NCBI GenBank assembly: GCA_013180625.2
Contig: SNVD02009127.1
Span: forward strand, 62,001-126,000
Source: Boswellia sacra
Taxonomy: Eukaryota; Streptophyta; Magnoliopsida; Sapindales; Burseraceae
Length of the DNA stretch: 64,000 nt
Direction: 5' to 3'
In this document: positions 1 through 10,600 of the stretch, piece after piece
How positions within the stretch are numbered: the stretch's first letter is position 1
Layout of the letters: each line of letters opens with the position of its first letter
Translations under genes and position numbers: made by a program
Notes under the pieces: model-generated
Told to the model about the DNA's origin: nothing
The model's input: the letters and a program-made list of their open reading frames with translations, nothing else
The model's database searches: none

Positions 1-1797
1 CTAGAATCTAAACTAGATTTTTAGAAATATTTATAGCACTAGTGTTATCACAAAACACAGTTATATGTTTTTATTCAATGCCATAATAACTTAGCATTTG
101 CTTCATCTAAAGTAGTTGTGTACAACAACTTCCTGCTGTAATGTATTCTACTTTTGCAGTGGACAAAGAGATAGAATTTTGATTTTTGCTATGCCACGAA
201 ATCAATTAGTACCAAGGTAAAAACATCCCCCTAATATGCTCTTTCTGTCATCTACATTTCCTACTTAATCAACATCACTAAACCCTGGAAGACAAGCATT
301 TGTTTCTTTAAAAAACCATATCCTATTGTCATAAGTTCCATAAACATACTTGATAATTCTCTTGGCTGCTGCCAAGTGAGATTGCTTTAGATTTGCTTGA
401 AATCTTGTACAAAGTCCTATAATAAAACACAAATCCGGTATACTTTCATTGAGTTATAATAAGCTACACATGATGCTTTTATACAGACTTGCATTAATCT
501 CGTTTCCTGCATCATCTTTGGAAAGTTTAAAGTTAGTATAGATAGGAGTTCCATAGGTTTTGCCTTGTCAAGTTCAAATTTCTTTACAAAATTCTTAGCA
601 TATTTTGATTAAGATATGAATATCCCATCATCCATTTGCTTAACTTGCAATCCAAGAAAGAAATTTAATTCTCCTACCATGCTCATCTCAAACTCTTCTT
701 GCATCAGCTCAACAAACTCATCAGTTTTGTTTTTGTAGTTGAGTTAAACACAATATCATCTATATACACTCAAGCAACAATAAATTAATTAGGTGCATGT
801 TTGATAAACAAAGTTTTATCATTGCTACCCCCAATATAACCTCTATTAATCAGAAAATTTGTCAATCTTTCATACCGTGCTCTAGGAGCTTGTTTCAAAC
901 CATACAAAGCTTTATGCAACTTGCACACAAAATCAGGATGTTTAAGATCTTCAAATCTTATGGGCTATTCAACAAAAGCTTCTTCATTAAGAGAGCCATT
1001 CAAGCTTAACATCCATCTGATACAATTTAAAATCAAGCAAGCAAGCAATAACAGGTAGTAATCTTATGACTCAAGTCTAGCTACTAATGTGAAGGTTTCA
1101 TCAAAGTCTATGCCTTCTACTTGTGTGTAACCTTGTGCCACTAACCTAACTTTATTTCTAACTACTTATCCATTCTCATTAGTTTTATTCTTAAATATCC
1201 ATTTAGTTTCAATGACATTTGCATTTTGTGGCCTAGGAACTAATTCCCAAACTTCATTTCTTTTCAACTGATTAAGTTCATCTTCATAGCCTGCATCTAA
1301 ACATCCTCTTTTAAAGTTTCTTTCACATTTTTAGGCTCAATTAATGAAACATAACGAGTAAATCTTACCTGATTTCTTGCCTTACTTCTGGTCTTCATTA
1401 TTCCTTTTAGACTTCCAATGATTGAGCTAGTTGGATGTGCCCTTTTTATCCAAGAAAGTGGATCTTTTCTCTCATCATTATTTCTGATTACATTCCTATC
1501 CAAATCTATGTTGTTAGATGTTGCTATTATGTGTGGTGTAATAGTTATTGTTTTCTCTTTTATAACAGAATCTTCCTTGTTGTTACTACTATCTAGTGCT
1601 AAACTTTTTGCATTTTCTATGAAAATGGTTATGCTTTCTTCATGAGAGTACTTTGCTTAATCCTCAAGGTCATCGAATACTACATTTGCTAACTCCATTA
1701 TAGTCTCAGTTCGAATATTGTAAACTCGAAATGCTTTACTATTCAGTGCATATCCCACAAAGACTCCTTCATTACTTTTAGGATCGAATTTACCTAA
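1..1797 (-). pseudogene. copia-1 reverse transcriptase and RNase H (cut by window edge)
   Basis: Minus-strand translation in fragments gives the pre-RT linker (VSLIEPKNVKETLKEDV, 1297-1350), then RT regions toward 500, then RNase H segments near the left edge. The matching linker in copia-D reads VSLIEPKNVNEALKEDV, so the families agree closely. Stops are frequent. The RNase H end and 3' LTR are outside the window. Confidence 0.8.
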
Positions 1798-2769
1798 CTA
1801 CTTTCTATTGTTTAAGATGTAACACCTGTATCCAAAAACATGAAAATACTTTAAGTTAGGTTTTATTCCTTTTAAAATCTCATAAGGAGTTTGGTTAGTG
1901 TCAAGTCTTAGAAAAACTCTATTTGAAATATAAAAAGCAGTGCTAATTGCTTCAGCCCATAGCCTTTTCGTCAACTTTTTGCTATTGAGCATCACTTTAG
2001 CCATCTTTTGAAGTATCAAGTTCTTTCTCTTTATAACACCATTATATTCAGGTGTTTTGGGGGCTAAAAGTTCATGCAAAATTTCATGGTATTTGCAAAA
2101 ATCAACATAGCTAATATTTTCAAATTGCTTGCCATGGTCACTCCTTATCCTTACTATCTTGCCAATGTTATTGTTTTGCCTCATTTTCAAGTTTAACACA
2201 AAGATTCCTAAAAGCTTCAAAAGTGTCAAATTTTTCTCTAATAAAATCAACCCAAGTATATCTAGAGAAATCATCAACACAAACAAATACATATCTCTTA
2301 CCAGAAATGCTTTCAGTCTACATAGGACCCATGAGATCCATGTGAAGCAAATCAAGTATTTTAGATATGCTAAGATGTGACACAGACTTATTTGCATCTC
2401 TAATTTGTTTTTCCAATTGATATGGTCCATATATCCCATCAGATTTATCATTAAGTTTAGAAACGCCTCTAACAACACCTAACTTAATTTAACCAAGTCT
2501 TTGCAATTTAAATATCCTAACTTTTGATGCCATAATTCCAAATATGATATCTTAGTATGAAATGCATTTGTTAACAAGTAACAATTATCCGAAGATCTAT
2601 TTCCTTCTAAAATGGATTTTCCTACACCATTTAAAACCATGCATTTGTTCTCAGTAAAGTTATACCTGTCATTACATATTTGACTAATGCTAATTAAATT
2701 AGCTTTCAATCCATCAGCAAGTAAAATATTTTGAAATTCAGGTACCCCTTTAACATTTAAACTTTTATT
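1798..2769 (-). pseudogene. copia-1 GAG-pre-integrase and integrase
   Basis: Residues KANLISISQICN and LWHQKLGYLN belong to the GAG-pre-integrase/HHCC part. The integrase core follows with RSDHGKQFEN (second catalytic Asp) and the C-terminal signature YFHVFGYRCYILNN. Where the family has N-G-V-V-E-R-K-N with the catalytic Glu, this copy reads NGVIKRKN, so the catalytic Glu appears to be Lys. The frame is split near 2479. Integrase would insert the cDNA into the genome; this copy is inactive. Confidence 0.85.
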
Positions 2770-2938
2770 GGCGCTCGATAGGTAGGCTATTAGATTGAGT
2801 CGAAAGCCTACCAACGCATAAACTTTCCGATTCGAGCGAAAGCCCGAACGGTGGAGGCGAGAACATCTTGATCGAAAGCTCCACTGTTCTGAATAGTGAG
2901 AAAGAGTTTTCAAAATTCGATCAAATCGATCGAGTGCC
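2770..2938. other. small foreign insertion in copia-1 pol
   Basis: Aligning by eye with copia-D (47310-47345), the reading frame is interrupted right after the residues SKxxxKG and resumes at NVKGVPEF. The intervening stretch of about 160-170 bp is richer in G+C than its surroundings. It begins GGCGCTCGAT and ends ATCGAGTGCC, a 10-bp inverted pair with one mismatch. The target duplication is unclear. It could be a tiny MITE or filler DNA. Confidence 0.5.
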
Positions 2939-3899
2939 CTTACTAATTACCTTGCTCTTTGCACCATCACCATATGTGACATTTTCTTTCCTGCATGACT
3001 CAAAATTTTTCAAAAAAAAATTCTTATTTTCAGTTATGTGCCTGGAACAGCCACTGTCAAAATACTAAATGTCATTAGAAGAATCATTAAGTGCAGTAAG
3101 AGCAATATTGTAGGTTGTATTGTCTTTCTTAACCCATTATTGTCGTGTCTTAGGTAATTGCTTGAACTATTTTGACATTTCATGCAAAAGACTCAACAAT
3201 TTAAAACATTTAGGTCTGATATGCCAATTAACACCACAAAAATGACATGTTGAAACAAATCTTCTTCCCTTTTCACGACTAGATTTAAAAGAACTTAAAG
3301 GAGACATAAAAACATCATTACTTTTTGAGCTAGGACATAACCTTTTAGAACGTGGTTCAGAATTTTACCTGATGTTGAAGCTTTTATAAATACAGCATTC
3401 GATTAAGATGTAATGTTACCTTATGAATAATCCAAACCATGTTTGTTAGAACTGTCTCTTCTAAGGCTCAAAACCTAATCAAGTTTTGCAAACCCACTTC
3501 TGAGTTGATCACACATTTTTTGCTTTCAACCAGTTCTGCTGTAATTTTCTCAACATGTTCTATTTTATCTTCCAAGGCAGACTCCAGTTCACTGATGTAA
3601 TTTTCAGCAAAGGCTTTCTTATATTTCAGCACTTCATTTTCCTTCTTCAAAGTTTTGATTTCCTCTTTCTGATTCGTCCATTCAGTATAAAGTGCCTTGT
3701 AGGTTTCTTACAACTCCTCATAATATTTAGGATCATTTGCTATATCTGAATGTTCATCATCAGTTCTACTGCAATTTTTGGTTATGCTGGACATAAAAGA
3801 TTTCCCTTTATCAACTATAGATGCTGTGAATGTAACAAAGCTGCTTATGCATTCTTAATCATCTAAATCAGTCTTTGAATCATCACTCTGTGGCTAACA
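2939..3899 (-). pseudogene. copia-1 coiled coil, second zinc knuckle and protease
   Basis: Downstream of the first knuckle comes a lysine/glutamate-rich heptad-like segment (3468-3650), then a second CCHC motif near 3200-3250 (CHFC...HIRPKC), then the aspartic protease signature with DSGCSRH near 3040-3062. The catalytic DSG is intact here, unlike in copia-D. The same coiled-coil plus second-knuckle arrangement occurs in copia-D, so it is a lineage trait. Stops and frame changes show decay. Confidence 0.75.
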
Positions 3900-4873
3900 T
3901 TCCTTTATTCTTCTTCTTTTTGAGATTAGCACATTCATATTGAATATGCGCATAACCAGAACACTCATAGCATTGATTCTGCCCTTTCTTGTCAGGTTCT
4001 TTTAGACTCTTCTTGTCATTCTCTTTGCTAAATTTTCTGAATTTTGATCACTTGATCTTGACACCTTTCTTAAATTATTATTTTTTTTATTCTTCTTCAT
4101 GAACTTAACATGATTCTTGGTTAGAAAAGCAATCTATTTGATCAGTTTTATCAAACTCATCATTATTTTCGTCATCATATTTTTTAGTTTTAATGGTGAA
4201 TGCAATGCTTTTACCTTTTTGATTCCTAGTGTTATGATTAATCTCAAAATTATGAGAGAATGCCAACAAGTTCATCAACCCTCATCTCATCAGTGTTTTT
4301 TACTTCTTTAATGACAGATATTTTTTGTTAAAATTTATCAGGAACAGATTTAATGATTTTACTAAAAATTTTTGCATCTAAAAAGGTTCTACAAAGCATA
4401 TATGCAGAATTTGTAATATGAAACAATTTTGAATAAAAATCAGATATTGACTCATCTTCATGCATCATTAGATTCTCAAATTGTGAATTCAATCTCATCA
4501 ATTTAGATGTTTTAACGAAAGTAGTACCTTCATGTTTTACCTCAAGAATGTTCCAAGCTTCTTTTTCCACTTTGCATCTCAAAATCTGAACAAAGTTGTT
4601 AAGATCAATAGCTGCAAAAATTGCATTGAGTACTTTTGAATTCCAACTAGAATGCCTGTACTCTTCATCAGTCTATTCCTCCTCAGTTTTAAGTTCTGAA
4701 GCTCCAAATGCATTCACTTGTGTCGGTGATGTCCAACCTCTTAGAACACTAGTCCATGTCCTGTCATCAAGAGATTTGATAGACATCATCATTCTCCCTT
4801 TCCAATATGAATAATTACCGTCATCAAGAATCAGTGGTTGTGATCTAGATCCTCTATTTCGTATAAACTCCAT
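3900..4873 (-). pseudogene. copia-1 gag (UBN2-type capsid with CCHC zinc knuckle)
   Basis: This is the capsid part of the polyprotein. The first Met is at 4873-4871 on the minus strand, about 50 bases after the primer-binding site. Early residues include DGNYSYWKGRMMMSIKS, the typical start of plant copia gag, then the UBN2-like stretch AWNILEVKHEGT and residues around DEDESISDFYSKL. A CCHC knuckle (C-x2-C-x4-H-x4-C, beginning CYEC) lies near 3927-3976. In-frame stops near 4671 and at 4328 break the frame. Gag would form the virus-like particle and bind the RNA, but this copy cannot give a full-length product. Confidence 0.85.
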
Positions 4874-4920
4874 GCCTTCAAGTCAACGTGATCTTTCTTC
4901 ACTTATATGTCAGTGAACCT

Positions 4921-4932
4921 GCTCTGGTACCA
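4921..4932 (-). other. primer-binding site of copia-1 (initiator tRNA-Met type)
   Basis: On the minus strand the sequence is TGGTACCAGAGC, one base different from the usual plant copia site TGGTATCAGAGC, which is complementary to the 3' end of initiator tRNA-Met. It lies two bases after the LTR end, as expected for first-strand priming. Confidence 0.85.
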
Positions 4933-4934
4933 AT

Positions 4935-5819
4935 TGTAGGATCTAAAAGTATGGATTAATTATATGTAATATAACAGTACACTGTAATATAAAATAGCAC
5001 AAGAGGATTTACGTGGTTCGGTTATAAAAACATATTTCCACGAATAGTTTAGAGCTGCAATTCACTAAGTTCTTAATTTGTACAATTTTTAGGTAAGTTT
5101 ATAGTGCTGACTCACTCTCACACACTAATCTAATCTTTGTAAAACAAAATCCGTCTAAGATCTTAAACTCTATTGACATTGCCCACACTTTGTCACTAAC
5201 AACTTAACAACACACTGTTAAGTAATACATAACAATGATGTCTGACTGAATTACGTAAACATGCAACATGCAACTTGCAAGTTCTCTCAAGTGAATACTA
5301 ACTCACATAGACTAACACAACATTTATGCATGATCAAAATCTCTCATACATGAATAAAACTCTCACAAAACATAATCAAAGTAGCATTACAATTTTGCGT
5401 CGTAGCTCTTCTCTATTTCTTGAAATGCCCTAACACACAACCACGCTACTTATAAGTTATATGAAAGAAAATTATATACAGTGTGAAATTCGGTTGCCCT
5501 TTTCTCACTAATATCCTGTAGAATCTCAATCAAACTCAATTGGTAAGAATAGTATAATGATTAAAAAATATAGAAAGTACTATAAATAAACTCCTAAGTA
5601 AATTAGGACATAAATAAAATATACTCCTAAGTGAACTAGGATACTAGTATAATCTCCTAATCCAATAAAAGATATTCATTGTGAATCTAATACTTCCTAA
5701 AATAAGCTTCTAAAAATGGTAAAATAAGAAAGAACATAACCCAATGTTTTAGTTACAAGTTTGTCTAAAGCAATTATGTGCATGGCACATGTCAAGGTGT
5801 CACATTTGACACTAGCACA
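4935..5819 (-). repeat. 5' LTR of copia-1
   Basis: The segment starts TGTAGGATCT on the plus strand, directly next to the primer-binding site, and ends ...CTAGCACA. On the minus strand it therefore runs TGTG...TACA, the TG...CA rule for LTRs. The start on the minus strand (TGTGCTAGTGTC) resembles the start of the copia-D 5' LTR (TGTTGGTGTC). The outer end is uncertain by 2-4 bases because it runs into a CA repeat. Length is about 885 bp. Confidence 0.85.
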
Positions 5820-5879
5820 CACACACACACACACACATACACACACGCGCGCGCGCGCACACACACACACACACACACA
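5816..5879. repeat. (AC)n with (GC)n core microsatellite
   Basis: An alternating purine-pyrimidine run of AC units with an internal GCGCGCGCGCGC block. It abuts the outer end of the copia-1 LTR. Confidence 0.95.
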
Positions 5880-6443
5880 AAAATTGGTTATTTCATTAAT
5901 TCTATAGATTCATATTTCTATCATCAACAAAACCTACTGTTAGGCTCCTTTTTAGGTAGTAAAAAACTATCGCAAATTCCCTAATCACTTCTGGAATTTT
6001 ATGCTACTTAAGTACATGTGTTAATTAGGTCAATATACTAATACATGGCAGGAATATTAATCTTCTTTAAATTTAAATTGAATGACTACAATATATCTAT
6101 AGAACACATGCATGTCCACGATATCTCCTTCATTGTTTTATACATAAATAAAATTAAGGTGTGGGTAGTACTACCGTATTTATTAGGGGCTATCCATTAC
6201 ATGATGCATTAATCACGTAATTTCTTTGTTTGTTAGAGTTTGTATATGATCTTATTTTATAATTGATCTTTATATTAAATCTAGAAGAAAACATTAAAAC
6301 TTAAGCAGCTTTGAGCTACCTATTACCTAGATATATATCATCATTTAAGCCAAATTAAACCAAGGATCAACTCTTAATCTATTAGCATTAATGTAAACTT
6401 TTGATATATCAGGTGTCATTAGGACATCAACAGATATGGCACT
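5880..6443. other. AT-rich spacer, no feature recognised
   Basis: I see no open coding region, RNA gene or clear repeat between the microsatellite and copia-E. Confidence 0.6.
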
Positions 6444-7077
6444 TGTTAGACAAAATATATATGTAAACAAAAACTGGAATAGAAAAATACAAGTACTATA
6501 TAAAATCACAATAGATTAAGCACAAATTTGAGTCTCGTGTAGCAGACTATCTCCTTAAAACATATTCGCCCCTCGTCATAGTGTTTGAGGATCAAACGGC
6601 GTCTGTCTCTCAGGATATAATGGACACCAAATATGCAATCTAACACTAAGAAGCTGTCTCTAGTAAATCAAAATTGCAAGCACTCTATTACTCTGGACAA
6701 GAATCCTCTTTCTTTTCTATATATTCTCTAATAGAGAAAAAAATATTTTCTTTCTCTCTTTTTTTCTATGTTATGAAAGAGTAAAAAACCACTGTTTATA
6801 GAAGATCAGATTTTATAACTACTCATAATTTAATTTCTAATTGTTGTAATAGGTCATAATTTAATTTATAACTGTAACAGCTCAAAATTTAATTCGTAAC
6901 TGTGGATTAATGACTCATTAATCTATATGTTACAAAATTGAATTTATACGTTATAAATGTTACAAAATTAATTTTTTTTATGTTATAAACATTACAAAAT
7001 TCAAATTTATATATTACAACATTAAATGCGTTTGATTAGTTTTTCATTAACTCATGAATCAAACCATTTTTTCAACA
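6444..7077 (-). repeat. 3' LTR of copia-E
   Basis: Plus-strand limits are TGTTAGACAA...TTCAACA. The inner edge is next to the polypurine tract (plus strand ATCCCCCACATGA, 7078-7090). It contains AT-rich internal repeats of the type AATTTAATTTATAAC shared with the other LTR. Confidence 0.75.
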
Positions 7078-7549
7078 ATCCCCCACATGAATGAAAATTG
7101 ATAGAAAACAAATGAATTTTTTTGACCTAGTGATAGAGCTCAATGGTCAAAACCTACATAAGATAGGTAGGTGTTACCCTTTGAACCTTTCTTTGTGAAA
7201 ATGTATTTACTTGCTAAATAATAGACACAATGTCTTTGAACTATTCTGTTATTTGGATAAATGACAATATATTTCACATAGAAATCTTCCTAACACAATT
7301 AGTTCTTACTATGTTCATTTTGGCCCCGAACATCTTCTAGGTTTTGTGAGAGTTTCTAAAGAACTAAGCCTACGTAATTCTCTTCTGAAGCGGCCCCACT
7401 TCTCTCTCACATAGGTGATCTCTTAATTAAGAGTAACCTACATTACTCTACTTAGATTTCTAACGCATATGGATCATTAAAAGCAATGCTTAATCTTTTC
7501 CTTATGGGCATCATTGTTTTTGTCATAGGAATGGATAAGAGGTTACCCC

Positions 7550-7762
7550 TTATAGTGATCTATCTAAGTCTTTATAATTAGGTTGTCCCTTTGAACCTAG
7601 ATCTTGGGATCTCCAATCAACTAGGTTGGGTTTCCATTGTATTGACTTAACTTTCATAGGATTTAATCCGATTCCCCTTGATGACTCATTAACTAGCTCT
7701 CTTTTTAAACCTTTGGTTAGTGGATTTGCAATATTATCTTTTGCTTTCATACAATCAACCAC
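7550..7762 (-). pseudogene. copia-E polyprotein C-terminus (RNase H tail)
   Basis: The 70-residue fragment includes AKDNIANPLTKGLKRELV and SSRGIGLNPM, the usual C-terminal tail of plant copia polyproteins just after RNase H. No catalytic residues are in this piece. Its position, about 470 bp before the 3' LTR, fits the normal gene end. Nothing upstream on the minus strand is recognisable as the rest of the polyprotein. Confidence 0.85.
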
Positions 7763-8366
7763 TGATAATTCTAATCGAGAGTAGTTGTCTCATGGTATAT
7801 GTCTATGCCGTATATGTCTCGACTTACCATTGACCATGTTTGCTCTATGCCCACTACAAATTTCTTGGCACCAACATCTTTAGACTTATATTTCTTGTTT
7901 GATGGCTCCTACAACTCCTTGGTTGTTTTCATTATACTATAAACATTGTAAAATGAATCAATCAGACAATTCATCATAGAAAATCAGAATGATGTGAAGT
8001 ATCAACTATAGTTCTAACTTGAATGTGTTCATCATCATTAAGCTTATAAGCTTCTTTAATTAAGAATCTCGCAAGATTCAAGATGGCTAAGTAATAAAAC
8101 ATTCTCTATTGCCATGGGTTGAAATTTTGAGGTTTTTCACCATGGTTCACAAGAACCAAAACCTGAACCAACTCTTGAAATTCAACCCATTTGAATTTGT
8201 TGGGTTTCACCATGGTTCATCGAAACCAAAACCTAAATAGCCTGGTTACGCATCCTTGCCATAAGAGTAGGCAATTGGGTTCCAATGTCGTCAGACATTT
8301 TGTTGTATCTTAACCAAAGGATTGTTATTCCAGCAATCTGCGTACACTCAAAATCCTTTTTAAGAT

Positions 8367-8669
8367 TGTTAGAAAAATACGTGCATTATATAGGGAGAAA
8401 AGTAAAATAACAATAAATTAACTTTAAATTAAAATTTTGTAATTACTCACAATTTAATTTGTAACTGTTGCAACGGCTTATAATTTAATTTATAACTATA
8501 ATAGCTCAAATTTTAATTTGTAACTGTTGATTAATGAATTATTAATCTATACATTACAAAAATAAATTTATACGTTATAAATATTACAAAATTACATTTT
8601 ATACATTACAACATTAAATATGTTTCATCAATTTTTCATTCACTCATAAATCAAGCCATTTTTCCACCA
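8367..8669 (-). repeat. 5' LTR of copia-E, shortened
   Basis: It shares the start TGTTAGA and the outer part (TACATTACAACATTAAAT..., ending near CCACCA) with the 3' LTR, but is about 330 bp shorter. It lacks the segment equivalent to roughly 6530-6810. Confidence 0.65.
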
Positions 8670-9974
8670 TCCATCTTTTTGGTGGATTTTTTTTCTTTTT
8701 GTTTTTAAAGCATATCCCAATCGAAAGATATATACTAATACAGGTATTAACCCTCACCTTGTGTGGACATTAACACTGCCACCATTGTAGCAAAGTGAAC
8801 TAATTGATAATGCGGTGGTAGCTAGCTATTAATCATAAGTTTGGAAGATATTAAGTATACTATTTTTTTTAAATATTATATTTGTTTATTTTATGTCTTG
8901 GATTTCTTTAAATAAAAATTCAGTTTAGAAGGAAATCATGATGTACATAATGATGTCAGAGGACAATACATTATGAATACTCACATTCTAATCATAAATA
9001 AAGTTTTTAGAACTCTTCACGGTCTAATTGTTTTTCAATAGTCTAGTAAAAGAATTAATAATGAATTTTTCTAAATAAAATAGTATTTTTCCATCATTTT
9101 TATTTATCTCATTCAATTTAATGTTATATAAATTATGTGTAAAATAAGAAAATAGAATTCTATATAATATAATACATTGGGGGTATTGAGATACTTCCTA
9201 TAATAACTAATATAATTAAAGTATAATTAAGTTTTCTATCTAGATAAGAACTAGGTATGTTTTCAAATTACAGAAATCCAAGTCAGATTTCGATTAATTT
9301 CCTTCCTATACAAGGTTGCGCATCAATACTATAAATATGAATTGGGTCAGCTTACTTTAGATAAATCCTTCCCTGCTTTGTCTAAGCGATTTTTCCTTTG
9401 CTCTTGGCTACTACTCCCCTCAAGTTGGTTGGTCTCATTGGCTTTCAGTTGCCAAGGCTCATATCACATTCAAGTCTTAAACTTTGTCGTGGCAACTACC
9501 TTGGCGAATGCTTCCTCCTTAAATATAAATGATATAAATTTAACACCACTGACTGGCTGGCTCAAGAATATATGGGGCCTAAGTCATAAACCTAAAATTA
9601 TATTTTATATTTATCGTGCTATTTTAGTGATTGTCTTATGTCATTTTAATTATATGACCCATTTGACATCCGTACCTTTTATATTCAATATAAAAGATTA
9701 AATATTAAAATTCTTATACCTAAATTTATTTATTCATCCCATTTTTTTAATATATAAAATAGTTTATATTTTTTTTCAAGTGAGTATTATATGTGTACCA
9801 TTAATGTTGGCCGCTAGAGTTTTTCAAGAGAGTATTATATGGATATAATTAATGTTAGCCACCAGAGCCCAGCATTTCAAAGTTGATGATTAAATTAGAA
9901 GTCAAATATTTTAATCGAAAATTTAAAAGAGAAGGCTTAGATAGTAATATCGTCATGTCAAATATATATATATA
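8670..9974. other. AT-rich flank of CACTA-B with a 48-bp tandem duplication
   Basis: No gene is recognised. An imperfect tandem pair of about 47 bp (9773-9819 and 9821-9867) begins TTTTCAAG and ends CCGCTAGAG / CCACCAGAG. A short open frame at 9342-9701 has no recognisable family. Confidence 0.6.
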
Positions 9975-9977
9975 TAT

Positions 9978-10005
9978 CACTACAAGAAAAATAGGAATAG
10001 ACGAC
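9978..10005 (+). repeat. left terminal inverted repeat of CACTA-B
   Basis: Starts CACTACAAGAA and is preceded by TAT. It is the partner of 37663-37690. CACTA-A begins only a few bases after it, so this end was separated from the rest of CACTA-B by nearly 14 kb. Confidence 0.85.
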
Positions 10006-10013
10006 TGACACTA

Positions 10014-10024
10014 CACTACAAGAA
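10014..10024 (+). repeat. left terminal inverted repeat of CACTA-A
   Basis: CACTACAAGAA, preceded by the target copy CTA. Confidence 0.9.
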
Positions 10025-10349
10025 TTTTTTAGATATTTGTCACTTTAGTTTTTTAAAATTTCTCGATTTTTAAAAAATCAGTCAAATATAAGCACATTCC
10101 CAAAGTCAAACCCACCCTCAATCCATACTTGTCACTTAATATGTTTCCCTTAATTACAGATTTGCCACTTATATATATGCAGCTAATTTTTCCTCGTTCT
10201 CATTGTGCTTGCCCTAGTCGAATACATCATCATCTCAAAGGGCCGAATCGATCAAAGCACTTCATCTTCATCATTGTCATTCGATCTCTGAACTCCAAGC
10301 GCCTCTCCATTGGGCTCCCCTCCACCGTCGTAGTGTCATCGTTCCTCAT

Positions 10350-10600
10350 ATCCACACTCGACTCACCGCGCTTGCACCCTCAACTCGTCACATGCTCCTT
10401 TGCCTCCACGCTTAACTCGTCACACGCTCGACTCCTCGTGCTTACAGATCTAAGTCGCATGCTCGACTCGCCGCCCTTGTAGCTTGCCTCCACGCTCGAC
10501 TCACCGCGCTTGCACGCTCGATTTGCCACACGCTTCTTTGCCTCCATGCTCGACACGTCGCATACTCGACTTACCACGCTTGTAGATCTGAGTTCGAAAT
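10350..10600. repeat. CG-rich imperfect minisatellite in CACTA-A
   Basis: The motif CTCGACTCACCGCGCTTGCA recurs at about 10355 and 10494, a period near 139 bp. Shorter related units (ACGCTCGACTC, CTTTGCCTCCA) lie between. It stands out as C+G-rich in AT-rich surroundings. Open frames here on both strands are explained by the repeat. Confidence 0.7.

Larger units (their letters stand above)
1..5819 (-). mobile_element. Ty1/copia LTR retrotransposon copia-1 (partial, minus strand)
   Basis: Read on the minus strand, the order is LTR, primer-binding site, gag, zinc knuckle, coiled coil, second zinc knuckle, protease, GAG-pre-integrase, integrase, reverse transcriptase, RNase H. Integrase before reverse transcriptase is the Ty1/copia order. 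The 3' LTR lies beyond the left edge. Several stops and an insertion break the polyprotein, so the copy is dead. It has the same architecture as copia-D at 44398-51940, on the opposite strand, so the two belong to one lineage (my inference from shared motifs). Confidence 0.93.
6444..8669 (-). mobile_element. copia-E, internally deleted Ty1/copia element (minus strand)
   Basis: Two related direct repeats (6444-7077 and 8367-8669) flank about 1.3 kb that retains only the C-terminus of a copia polyprotein and a purine tract. On the minus strand the polyprotein end precedes the tract GTGGGGGAT, then TGTTG starts the 3' LTR. Both LTR copies start TGTTAGA on the plus strand. I found no clean 5-bp target duplication. 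gag, protease, integrase and RT are missing. Confidence 0.75.

Noticed and set aside
5778..5984. Open frame with a Thr-His repeat
   Set aside because: It is the translation of a CA microsatellite.
9342..9701. Open frame of 119 codons on the plus strand
   Set aside because: It does not begin with a convincing ATG, matches no family I know, and lies in low-complexity AT-rich DNA.
10380..10577. Minus-strand open frame across the GC-rich repeat
   Set aside because: It is a by-product of the tandem repeat; opposite and overlapping frames are also open.
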